A stretch of DNA of 30,000 nt from Mesostigma viride (lineage: Eukaryota > Streptophyta > Mesostigmatophyceae > Mesostigmatales > Mesostigmataceae), in the NCBI GenBank assembly GCA_009746045.1, contig RPFO01000345.1, positions 1 through 30,000 of the forward strand, in the 5' to 3' direction. A model generated the notes under the pieces. The model made no database searches and was not told the DNA's origin. It worked only from the letters and a program-made list of their open reading frames with translations. Below, in pieces: positions 9,766 through 20,700 of the stretch. Made by a program: the position numbers and the translations under genes. Every line of letters begins with the position of its first letter. The stretch's first letter is position 1.

Positions 9766-10660
9766 CCCCATTCCTCCCTCCAAGCATACAATCCGCCCGC
9801 CTCCCCCAAGCCTCTCAAGGCTTGGAAGGCAAGCCTAGGAAACCATCACGGCATCTGCCGTCGTCGACTGCGGCATGGTCGCCAATGCTGGAAACAACGG
9901 TGCTAGCTAACAACCGCCAACGCCACGTGTTGCAAAGTCGAGATCCGGCTTCACACCACAGTGTATTAGCTCCCCGGGTCATAGGCCCGGAATTTTGCAT
10001 TTCCAATTCCCAAGATAATTTCACGTAATCCAAACAGTAAAAAAACATGGTACTGTGCAGGGCAAGTGGCATGCCTTATAGCAGACCTTGCTAATGAAGG
10101 TCGTTCGTCTGCCGCGCGTGTCTGAAAATGTTTGTGGCGACTGCTTCGCTCGGAAAACCTACGCTGCCGGGAATAGTTGATATTCCAAGTATCGGCAGGT
10201 AGCACTGCCCTCGACGACTGGGCATTCGGTCTGGTCGTTACGGCAAAAGCTGAGGGGGCAATCGACTCCATGGGCTAAAATATTAGATTGACTCAGGCTC
10301 GAATTGTATTGAGCTGTTGCTGACCTCAAAAAGTGTGGCCTTAGCCGGACATGGCAGCCAAACATCTGTACATGTCACATGTAAACTTCTGTACGAGCAA
10401 ATTTGATGCACGTGCCATCCCAGTCCCCTTCTCGGCGTGGCCCGCCAAGTATTAATCGTTGGCAACCTGGGTCTTTAATTTTCACACCATGCTGCATGTA
10501 GTCGGGGATCACCTAGTTTTGCCGTGCCTGATGTCAAACACCGTGCCTGATGTCGCGTGATCCACATATCAAATGAAAAATAATGCATAAGATAAAGATT
10601 TTCTCCATGGCCGATACAGGGCCGATAATTAAGTAATCGCCACACCACGAGCCGGTATGC
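9766..10660. other. Unassigned stretch between CDC14 exon 3 and YidD gene
   Basis: I read the minus strand here for missing CDC14 exons and found none, and no plus-strand gene. Short open frames lack recognisable motifs or paired splice sites. Confidence 0.35.
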
Positions 10661-10882
10661 TGGCAGCGCATGCACGTCTCTCCCCCCAGCAACAACCAAG
10701 CAGGCAGCGCATGCACGTCTCTCCCCCCAGCAACAACCAAGCAGGCAGCGCATGCACGTCTCTCCCCCCAGCAACAACCAAGCAGGCAGCGCATGCACGT
10801 CTCTCCCCCCAGCAACAACCAAGCAGGCAGCGCAGGCACTTTTTCCCCCGATCAACAACCAAGCAGGCAGCGCAGCACACTT
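10661..10882. repeat. 41-bp minisatellite, 5 units, next to a CDC14 splice donor
   Basis: GCAGCGCATGCACGTCTC recurs at 41-bp steps (10664, 10705, 10746, 10787), followed by a diverged unit at 10828. On the sense strand the array begins within about 15 bp of the CDC14 exon-3 5' splice site at 10892. It contains CCCCCC runs. Confidence 0.93.
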
Positions 10883-10892
10883 CTCCGCTCAC

Positions 10893-13716
10893 CAGCACAG
10901 CGGAGTTGGCGAGCTTGTGGGGGTCCCCGCTCGTGATGTGGAACACCTTTTTGCCCTCGGCCGCGGTGTCCTGCGGGGCAGAGAATCACAGTAGCGTAAG
11001 GGTGGCATTGGGGTAGCACAAAGGGCGGCACTAAGGTAGCGTAAGGGTGGCACTAAGGTAGCATAAGGGTGGCATTAGGGTAGCATAAGGGTGGCATTAG
11101 GGTAGCGTAAGGGTGGCATTAGGGTAGCGTAAGGGTGGCACTAAGGTGGCATAAGGGTGGCATTAGGGTAGTGTAAGGGTGGCACAGAATCCCAGTAGCG
11201 TAAAGGTGGCATGACGGTAGCATGAGCGTATCGCATGGCTATCAGCATAGCATCATTCTTAACCAGATAAACGCACGCTCCATCGGGGAGTTCACAAACC
11301 ACCATCATGGTAAGTCTTTAAGGAGCCAGACAATATACTTTTGGCTGCCTTCTCAATTCTTCAAGCTTTTGGCTGCTGTCTCTAAGAAATATCCGTCCTG
11401 ACCGTGCACCCCTGGGATCTCTTGGTGAGCCATCAGCGTGGAATGCAACACCATAGAGTGGACGTGCCAGTCTCACCAATGGCAAGTTTGCTCTTACAAG
11501 GTCTTACTCTCAACTCAAAATTTGCTACCGAGGCAAGGCCGTGTGTGGAGAATGGCCAACACCCACCTTGCAGCGCTGGCAGCACTACTCGGCTTTGGCA
11601 TCAGGATTGAGCATGATGCTCGAGAAACTGGCCACCAGAAGATTGTCTAGAATACAATTATGGGGAGAGGCCCTACGCTTGCCATGGCAACCATCCTTGC
11701 CAGGAAACGTGCTGCTCTGCACCTTGCCTACCTTGAGGATGGGAAGTGCACAGGAGCGCCGCTCTGACCTAGCTCCGGCACGCATGCTGGTCACAGCGCG
11801 TGGCACCTTGCCTACCTTGAGGATGTGGCGCAGCAGCTCGCAGTAGCGATACGTCTGTCCCAGGTTGAGGGGGCCAAAGTCGGCGAAGAATGGCTGGTAT
11901 ACCTGCCGTACGCAGAGCCGTGCCATGGCAATGCGGAAACCAGGATGACATACAGTAGAATAACCATTTGTAAGAAGTGTGGAGGTAGTTTGCGAGACGC
12001 TATGACAGAGAGCATGACCTACACTGTTACGGGAGAGTGTAAGCAAAGCCCAAATGCTGGTAGGGATGGTAGGTTCAAGATGCCGCTATGTTTCTTCTAC
12101 GAAGTCTTCTTTATGAACCAGGCAAAGGGAGCCCTGCGTAGTAAAACTGTAATAATCATTAGCCATTACTCCCACCCCCACCCCTTCTTCCTCTTCCACC
12201 CCACCCCTTCTTCCTCTTCCACTTCTATCTACGATCTCCACAGAAATACAAATTGTGGCAGTGCTGCATAACAACCAAGGCGGCGAGGCTGAGCGAGGCT
12301 GGAAAGGTATGGGGCGGCTGCAAGAGGGTGATCACACACGTTTTTTAACACCGGGAGTTCAACTGTAATGAGACCTGCTTGATATTCACCCCGAAACCTA
12401 CTGCTTTGTAAGGCACTGCCTTGACTATCTGCAGGCATCTGATACAAAGTGGGTGGAGGCCACAAAAGGAAAGGAAGCAGCTGCAGGAAGTCGTGAACGA
12501 GAAGACTCCGGCCAAAACAATAGCCAGGCATGGAGAGGTCGCATGACACGCGAAACTGTATGCATGTCCCGCACTGAGGTAAAATCACGAGCATATCAGG
12601 ATAGTGGTGTATTGAAGGTTCGCATGTCATGCAGCACAGTATGCATGGACTGATGCACTAGTGGGCCAATGTCATACTTTAGCAATACTTGCCTAAATAC
12701 TTGTCTAACGCCAAGCTGTGCCACAGTTTGCGCGCGGCTAGGCTGATCTGATAGCCTGCTAGCACATGGCATGCTGTCACCAGGCTGGCTACTGTGCAGT
12801 CAGGAAAGCACTAGCGAAGGGGGTCGAATTCTAAGCAGAGATACCGGCAAGCAGCCATCCAAGAGCGGAAGCAGCATGTAACAGGCGCAGTAGGTGCAGC
12901 ATGCTGCCTTCGGCAAACATGATATATCTGAGCAAACGCGCTAGAAGGCAACGATGATAACAACATTATGGTGTGTGCCTGCCTGGCTGCTAAGGGACCC
13001 CCAGTCGCTCAACTCTCTCCGAGTTCCCACACACGTGGTGCTGATATAAGCTTCCAGTGAATGCCAGCCAAAAAAAATGTGGGAGGGAAGGCAGTCTCAG
13101 GGAATTCCTGCAGTGCTTGCTAGGACTGGCCTATGGATTCGGCCTCCAGGCAACCTTGGATTGGAGGCAATAGCAGCACAGACTAACAAGAAAACCTCTG
13201 CATACCTCTCCCACGAGCAACTACCAGGTAAGAGTCAAACAGTCAACTCGCATTGTCCCGCCAAGTTTAAATGTTCCTGTCAAATGGAGTGCTATTGAAC
13301 TTCAGCCAGGCCGCCGGCCGGCATGGCTGACAACCAATGTTAGTACGCTGACTGTCCATTATATAGCATTCGAATTATGCCTCTAGATTAGTTTTGTAGC
13401 TACTATCTGCGAGTATGCTCTGTTGTGTAGGGCAAGGCTTATCATGGAACAGAGGTAAGCTTCTACGTAGGGGCAAGATATTTGCAGGTAACGGTCGTTC
13501 CATATTCAATGCTAATGCATAACCGTGCTCTGTCTAAGCATTCACGAAAGGAGAAACACAGCTGAATGTGCGTACCAGTTCCTCATCGACGCAGAAGCAA
13601 TGTCCTGCACGCGCCAAAGGCGAATGCCGGAGGGATGCGATCCGTTTGATCGGGATAAAGTATAGCCTGCCTGGTGTGACCTCGCTTGCATCCGCAAGTG
13701 GATCAAGTGCCGCCAT
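10893..13716 (-). CDS. CDC14: CDC14-type dual-specificity phosphatase, N-terminal half (3 exons)
   Basis: Exons: 13576-13716 (47 codons from ATG), 11816-11902 (29) and 10893-10970 (26), all phase 0. Donors are GTACGC, GTAGGC and GTGAGC; acceptors GGCAG and CCCCGCAG. Exon 1 contains VTPGRLYFIPI and FCVDEEL. Exon 2 contains VYQPFFADFGPLNLGQTYRY, the family hallmark. Exon 3 contains KKVFHITSGDPHKLANSAVL, matching the KKIVHYTS.DPKKRANAA segment of CDC14. Together they form the DSPn domain. CDC14 phosphatases reverse CDK phosphorylation in mitotic exit and cytokinesis and act at spindle, nucleolus or basal body. Exons for the second domain, with the HCxAGxGRT catalytic loop, were not found down to 8460 or further left. 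Either they lie beyond the window, with the YidD gene inside a long intron, or the gene is truncated. Intron 1 is 1.7 kb and intron 2 0.85 kb. Confidence 0.85.
10990..11230. repeat. 22-bp (11+11) minisatellite in CDC14 intron 2
   Basis: Alternating half-units GGGTGGCATTA and GGGTAGCATAA give a 22-bp period. Variants (ACTAAGG, GCGTAA) are scattered through it. TTAGGG occurs at several joints, but as part of the unit and not as a telomere-type array. It starts about 20 bp from the CDC14 exon-3 acceptor. Confidence 0.9.
11719..11741 (-). repeat. Copy of CDC14 exon 2 end with 5' splice site
   Basis: The 23 bp on the sense strand around CATCCTCAAG|GTAGGCAAGG are identical to the genuine exon-2 donor region at 11803-11825, 84 bp away. 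The copy lies inside the downstream intron, so a second, intact-looking donor is present. Confidence 0.9.
12175..12225. repeat. 25-bp direct duplication in CDC14 intron 1
   Basis: CACCCCTTCTTCCTCTTCCA occurs twice in succession. The rest of intron 1 (11903-13575) holds nothing I can identify as a gene. Confidence 0.7.
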
Positions 13717-15936
13717 GAGGCCGTGAATCACAGCTACGAAGACACCAAACTTTTACGCGATGGAAGCATGGCAGATCCAAGTAATATGTACAGCCAGCGG
13801 CTGTGCGATTTTTCTACTGTACATGGTTGTTCTACTGCGCATCGAGGAGACTGCCACGGCTGTTGCAGGCACGAGAAATGGATAAGCAATGCAACGCATG
13901 TCAAGCGGTAACCATCGTTCCTACCACTTATCCTTTTTGTCTACGCCAAGACTTCATGTGAAACAAAAAAACATCCAAGCCAGTGGAGAAGGCTGGTCAA
14001 ACCAGCTAGGGCAAGCCACTGCCATTACCGGGTTACCGCAATACCCACTTACCGGGTTACCTACAAAGAAAAGCTCTGTAATGCTGTCCGCCTGCATTCA
14101 TACTCTCTTCTGCTGGAAGCTGTAAAAAACTTCTCCAGCCTGCAGGGCACGTGAAAATGAAGTGGGGTGGATCTGCCGTAAGATCTTACACCGTCGTTGT
14201 TGTTGTTGTGTCCCAAGCCTCACATCTGACGTACACCGTAGGGTTTCCTCCAACCGTTCATCTGCGTCCTTGGCAGGCCCTGGATTATTGAGTCGGCACC
14301 CGTGGGCACCCTCAGAAACGACAGTACTTACAACGTGCATTCCGGAAAACGACGACCTGGCCATGGCGGCTTGCGCCCACGCATGGCATTTACGTGTTCG
14401 TCAGAATTTCCTGACCAAACTCAGGAAATCGATTTTATACGTCCTAAAGATGATACAGGCCAATTATTGGTTCGCGGGAATGCCATTTGATAGGTGTCGG
14501 CAGCGCTCTCGCTGGAAAAAACTGCGATCAGGCCGGACGATAGAAACGTTGACAGCAATACATTTCCGGCGTATTTTAAAGGATATATCGGTTTCTTTTT
14601 ACTTTTTATGATACATAGTATTCGTAAACGTGCAAGGGTGGCCAGAAATCGCCGAATCCAGCGACCATGCTGCACAACTTTGGTGTGCCGAAATGCGCCA
14701 TTTTGCGGCCACCGCCTGGGCCAAGGTAACGCCATCCATGCCTGGTAAAGCTCAAGCATCGTTTTCCTGTCGATGTTTGACATTTATATATACGTTCTAG
14801 CTTGTGTAGCACATTCTTTTTGCATTATTCATGCTCTTTCTTGACCCTGGCCTAGCCCCTTTCTAAAACACCCTTATTAGATGCTTCCCTCAGTCAGTTG
14901 ACCTGCCACAGGGTGATGGTGATAAGTTTTAGAGGCTGTATGGGTTTGAATACCTCCATGTATGTTTGTTATACATTTCCCATACACATATTGCATGAGT
15001 GTGAGGCAGTTGGCTGGTCTCTGTGGCATCATCAAGCACGTAACTGGTGAGTAAAAGACAGCATGTGCCACCAGGTGTGCTGGCCATCACCTGGCAAGCT
15101 ATAGCGGCTTAGGCCTAGTTTATCCTTGCTAGGGCAGGCTGAAATAGGCTCAACATCACTAGTTTGTTGGTGGCTGCCTCCTAGAACGCATGCCTTGCGT
15201 AGGGTATCCGTACCACGTTACCTACGTGCATGGACAAGGTGGCACCTGCACATAGGTGCCATGTAAGGGCAGTGTGATGATGCAGTTATGTTTCCCCATC
15301 ATTGTGGAAGGGAAATGTATTGTTTGGCATGGTTGGTGGCCATATTAGTAGGTAGTATGCCCACCCCTACCCCCTTGGCTGCTTTTTACCACCGGTACCC
15401 CTACGGGCTGTACTGGGTGTAATTGCTGGTATACCCACCCAAATGATGACCCCAATGGCTCAAACTGTTCGGCAGCTAATTGTTTATCATCCCTGAAGTG
15501 GTAGGTGCCTAGCTCTTACAACATAATTCAAAATGCACATTCTACCAAAAATGAATACGCGCGTCTTGACCCCCCTGACTTTGACGGCAGTTATACATGG
15601 CCTACCCTGCATATATGTGAGGTTGTGATAGCTCACCCCGAAGGGCAACTCATGGACATGCTTGGCCCCCAAGGACAGCCATTGGATATGGGTGGGTTGG
15701 ATGGCATCTGGTTTGCAAAATTGTGAAGTTACAGCCGATGCATCGGCAGTATTTCTGCCCATTTATTGGTTAAATATACGGTCCCAGCGTCCTCCATTTA
15801 GGCGTTTTCGCAGGCATCAGGACAGCCACCTCGGCACATGTGTGGTTTACAAGAGGCCGGTGTTCAGCACAACCAAACCGGTCGGTCTACATCCACGAGC
15901 GTGTGACTACCCAACACAACATGCGCGACGCGCCAG
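13717..15936. other. Intergenic region between the CDC14-like and EsV-1-7 genes
   Basis: 2.2 kb without a confident gene. It is the 5' flank of CDC14 and the 3' flank of the EsV-1-7 gene. A possible 45-bp microexon on the minus strand near 14240-14284 has CCAG and GTACGT borders and reads GLPRTQMNGWRKPYG, but stands alone. A short inverted repeat (GGCACCTGCACATAGGTGCC) lies near 15240. No tRNA or rRNA was recognised. Confidence 0.35.
15847..15851 (-). terminator. Possible UGUAA polyadenylation signal of the EsV-1-7 gene
   Basis: TGTAA on the sense strand lies about 86 bp past the TAG stop at 15937-15939. Chlorophyte algae commonly use UGUAA in place of AAUAAA. A five-base motif is weak evidence on its own. 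Confidence 0.3.
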
Positions 15937-17751
15937 CTACGGCTCGATCGCCGCCTCCGCCAGGCAGGCGATCTCGTAGGGCTTGTCGACTAGCTGGATG
16001 TCCAGCCAGTGGGGGCCCTCGTCGGTGGGCACGGTCATGGCGTCGTCATCCCATCCATTGTAGAAAAGCTTCACTGCTCGGCAGTGCACTTGCGGTTTGC
16101 GCTCGTGGGGGTTGTACGAATTGTCTAGCAACGCCGTCACGTACGACAGCAGCACGGCCTGTCGCTGCTCGTCGCTGGCATCGGTCCCCCGTGGACGAGT
16201 TCCCCCCCGGAGCTGCGGTACGAGTGGGGGTTGTATCTGATGACCAGCAGCGGCAGCCCCTCGCACGACTGTCCGAGGTTGAACAGCCGCACGAGCTCGC
16301 AGTACTGGTCGTACGAGCGGTGCTGGTGCTCGTCGACCTCGACGATGACGACGTGGGCACCATCCGTGTATATGATGAAATCCGGCCGGCTCGCCACGCA
16401 CTCGCCGCCGTGGATCCGCCGGTCGTGCACCAGCGTCCACCGGGCGATGCGCACCTTCTGTAGGGCAGCGGCCACCTTCCACTCCTCGCGGTGTCGATGA
16501 TTGTTGAACACGACGGGGTCGCAGTACACGCAGCGGTTGTGAAGGGGCCGTCGCTGGCCCGCGATCTTGCCCTCTGCTGGGGTGAGGACCACGGGCACCC
16601 CCGATCTCCACTCCCAGTGTAGACCACAGTCGTCGCACATGCCCGTCAGCCGCCAGTGGCCCGCCTCTGCGTGGGCGTCGCAGAAGCGCTCGCCATGATC
16701 CGGGTCCGCGTACGTGCCCACGGCCCGGCATGCGTCCGCCTTGCACCGTTGTCGCGGCTCAGGGACGGCGGTGTCTTCCTTGTGCTTCGCGCAGTGGACG
16801 GCGCGTTTACCCACGTCGCCCCATCTTGCATACGCCTCACACCCTTCCGGGTGTTCGCACCTGGGATTCACCACGTCCACCATGCCATCCTCTTTGTGCT
16901 TCTTGCAGAACCGGGGCTTCTTGGCGCCGCGCTCCGCAAACGAGGGTCGCGCATCACACCCGGGCGGGTGTTGGCACCTGGGATTCACCACGTCCACCAT
17001 GCCATCCTCTTTGTGCTTCTTGCAGAACCGGGGCTTCTTGGCGCCGCGCTCCGCAAACGAGGGTTGCGCATCACACCCTCGGGTGTTGGCACCTGGGATT
17101 CACCACGTCCACCATGCCATCCTCTTTGTGCTTCTCGCAGAACCGGGCCTTCTTGGCGCCGCGCTCCGCAAACGAGGGTCGCGCATCACACCCGGGCGGG
17201 TGTTGGCACCTGGGATTCACCACGTCCACCATGCCATCCTCTTTGTGCTTCTTGCAGAACCGGGGCTTCTTGGCGCCGCGCTCCGCAAACGAGGGTTGCG
17301 CATCACACCCGGTCGGGTGTTGGCACCTGGAACTCCGCACGTTCACCATGCCATCCTCTTTGTGCTTCTCGCAGAACCGGGCCTTCTTGGCGCCGCGCTC
17401 CGCAAACGAGGGTGTCGCCTCGCACCCTTCCGGGTGTTGGCACCTGGGAGTCACCACGTCCACCATGCCATCCTCTTTGTGCTTCTTGCAGAACCGGGCC
17501 TTCTTGGCGCCGCGCTCCGCAAACGAGGGTTGCGCATCACACCCGGGCGGGTGTTGGCACCTGGGATGCACCACGTCCACCATGCCATCCTCTTTGTGCT
17601 TCTTGCAGAACCGGGCCTTCTTGGCGCCGCGCTCCGCAAACGAGGGTCGCGCATCACACCCGGTCGGGTGTTGGCACCTGGAACTCCGCACGTTCACCAT
17701 GCTATTCTCGGCGTGGTTCCCGCTCGGCTCGCCAGTCCGGCGCGTCCCATT
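15937..17751 (-). CDS. Last exon: EsV-1-7 Cys/His repeats fused to an endonuclease-like domain (two frameshifts)
   Basis: After a GTGCAG acceptor the frame opens at 17751 and reaches eight 39-residue repeats, each MV(D/N)V....C-x5-C-x16-C-x2-H-x12, plus one degenerate repeat (C-x4-C). Apart from x5 for x4 this is the EsV-1-7 motif of brown algae, some green algae and large algal viruses, probably zinc-binding. Next come CDDC and CVYC pairs, then [25 protein letters not shown] and [15 protein letters not shown]...VEVDE.QH is typical of a nuclease-like protein of giant viruses; a PD-(D/E)XK fold is inferred. The tail has [17 protein letters not shown] before TAG. One repeat is 115 bp instead of 117 (GG lost near 17079), which brings an early stop. 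A second shift at the G5/G7 runs (16194-16208) restores frame. Both could be assembly errors or real lesions. ATG at 17700 is an alternative start. Confidence 0.88.
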
Positions 17752-20700
17752 CTGCACACAGTGTTTTACGACATCACCACGGGGCCCGCGAGCAGAGCGT
17801 GGGTAAGTGACGGCGGCGCGTCTCCCACCACCACGTGCCCCTGCCCACCACGCCCATGCAGGCCACCCACCACCACACGCACGCGCGCCAGAAACCAACA
17901 CACCAATGCTTGCCATGTGAGACATCCGCGGATGCCACCCATGGCATCGACGCGCCGGCCACCCAGGCCCCCGCGGACGCCACCCACCACACCACCCACG
18001 CATGCCATCCACCGGCACACCCGCGCATGCCATCTGATTGACACCCACGCATGACATCCACCGCCGCCACTGCCACCACCCACCGCGCCCACGCATGCCA
18101 GCAACCACATCCCCGCGTGCCAGTGACCCACATGTCCATGCATGCCATCGGCTACGGCCCCCCCCCCCCGCGGGCCATCAATCGCCATACCCACGCACAC
18201 CACCGACCACCAGGCCCACACATGCAACAAACCGCCGTGTCCACGCATGCCATCCACCACCACGCCCGTGCGTGACAGCAACCACGCCCACGTGTGCCAA
18301 CAACCACGCACACGTATGTGACCAACCACACACGCATGCATGCCGTTGACCACCACGTCCACGCATGCAAGCAAGTACACCCACGCGTGCCATCAACCAC
18401 GCGGCGCACGTGTGCCATCCACCGCGCCCGCGCATGCCACCCCCAGACCACGCATGCCATCAACCATAGGCCCACGCACGCCGTCGACCACCATGCCCAC
18501 GCAGGCCAGTATCCACACCCACGATTGTCGGCAACCACAAAGCACACACCCCAGCATCCCCGCCCCCCCCACTCCCACCAGCCATCATGCCCGCGCGTGC
18601 CACGAACCTTCATTCCCACGCACGCCGCCAACAACCATGCCCGCGCGTGCCATCAGCCACCACACCCGCGAATGGAATCCACCGCCACACCCACGGACGC
18701 CACCCTCCGCCACCACGCCCACCAACCACCGCGGCCACGCATGCCATCGGCGGCACCCGCGCGTGCCATCCACCCCGCCCAGGCATGCTAACAACCCCCG
18801 GGCCCTCGCACGCCCACAGCCACGCCCGCGCTGGCCCTACCCCATGCCCCCCGCGCCTGATCCACCACCACGCCCACGCGGGCCCTCAACCACGCCCTCG
18901 CATGCCATCCACCACCACGTCCACGCCGGCCAGTATCCACGCCCGGGCATGCCACAGCACGCCGCTGCCCGGGCGCATGCCAGCACCCACACCAGCGCGG
19001 GCCATCCACCACCCACGTGTGCACGTGTCACGTACCGGCTTCGCCCGTTTGGGGGCCGGGCCGAAATCGTTCTCGGCAGCACGATGCGCTTCGCCGGGCC
19101 CGGTGCCAGCGGTCCACTCCGTAGGACTAGTCACACGTTGTTTGCTGACCGAATGCGCAGCCTGTCCGTCACAAGGCCACATCAGTGGGGACATGTCACG
19201 CGAACGAGGGAAGTGTTTGTGAGGGTAGTGATCGGGGGACGTGTTTGTGAGGGTAGTGGTCTGACATCCCGCCCCCCGTCCTTCCGTCAGGCACTCCGTT
19301 CTCTCTCTCCCTGTCTCTCTTCCTTGTCTCCCTCCCTCCCTCCCTCCCTCCCTCTCTCTCTTCCTTGTCTCCCTCCCTCCCTCCCTCCCTCCTTCCCTCC
19401 CTCCCTCCCTCCCTCCCTCCTTCCCTCCCTCCCTCCCTCCCTCCCTCCCTCCCTCCCTCCCTCCCTCCCTCCCTCCTCCCTCCCTCCCTCCCTCCCTCCC
19501 TCCCTCCCTCCCTCCCTCCCTCCCTCCTCCCTCCCTCCCTCCTCCCTCCTCCCTCCTCCCTCTCCTCCTTCCCCTCCTTCCCCTCCTTCCCCTCCTTCCC
19601 CTTTCCCCTCCGTCCCCTCATTCCCCTCCTTCCCCTCCCATCCCTCCCTCACTCCCTCCCTCCCTTCCTCCCTCCCTCCCTCCCTCCCTCCCTCCCTCCT
19701 CCTCCCTCCCTCCCTCCCTCCCTCCCTCCCCTCCTCCCCTCCTTCCCCTCCTTCCCCTCCTTCCCCTCCTTCCCCTCCTTCCCCTCCTACCCTCCTTCCC
19801 CTCCTTCCCCTCCCCCCCTCCTTCCCCTCCGTCCCCTCCTTCCCCTCCTTCCCCTCCCTCCCTCCCTCACTCCCTCCCTCCCTTCCTCCCCCTCCCTCCC
19901 TCCCTCCTCCCTCCCTCCCTCCCTCCCTCCTCCCTGCCTCCCTCCCTCCCTCTCTCTCTTCCCTCCCTCCCTCCCTCCCTCCCTCTCTCTCTTCCCTCCC
20001 TCCCTCCCTCCCTCCCTCCCTCCCTCACTGCCTCCCTCCCTCCCTATGCCGCTGTGCGGCGGGTAGTCCTCGCTGGTGCATTATATGGCCGGCAGGCGAG
20101 CAAACGTGCAGGTTCGACAAGAACGACGCGAAAACAGCCAAAACAAACGTACGGACTGGCAACGTACCCGCTGTGCGGCTTTGCTGCGTCCACCCGACGC
20201 ACGCGGGGTGTCTTTGCGCACCCCGCCTGGTGGCTGCGCCGGTTGGGCAGAAGAAGCCGCGGTACGACGCGGTGGGTGGGGCGGGTGGGACGGGGGTGCG
20301 CCAGAATGGGGGCTGCATTAGCGAGGGGAAAATGGTGTGTGCAGCGCAGCCGAACCAGGACATGACGGGCAGCACACCCAACCTCCCACACCCACCACCC
20401 CTCATCCTGCGTTCCCACAAGCGTGCATTTGCTAGGAGTCCCACCTGCACGGGGTGGCCACCAGCCGAGCGCTCCGCCTCGGTCTTTTTCGCCTTGCGCG
20501 CTGACTCAAGTCGAGTTTTTATTCTGGCCTCCAGGTTCTTCACCTGCACCGTCGGCCATCACATGCAAAGAAGACAAACACGTGCGTCGAGCAAGCACAC
20601 GCCGGGCATCAGGGCGCGCGGGTCGCTGTTAGGTGGCAATCAGGCGTCGGGCGGGAAGGGTGGTGCGCGTGTGTGTGTGTGTGGGTTGGTGGTGGGGGGG

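Noticed and set aside
10990-11230. TTAGGG motifs as interstitial telomere
   Set aside because: They occur only once per 22-bp minisatellite unit, not as a TTAGGG array.
14271-14297. Another NPGP (LNNPGPA) on the minus strand
   Set aside because: Lacks D-x-E before NPGP and spans a possible splice acceptor. Chance match.
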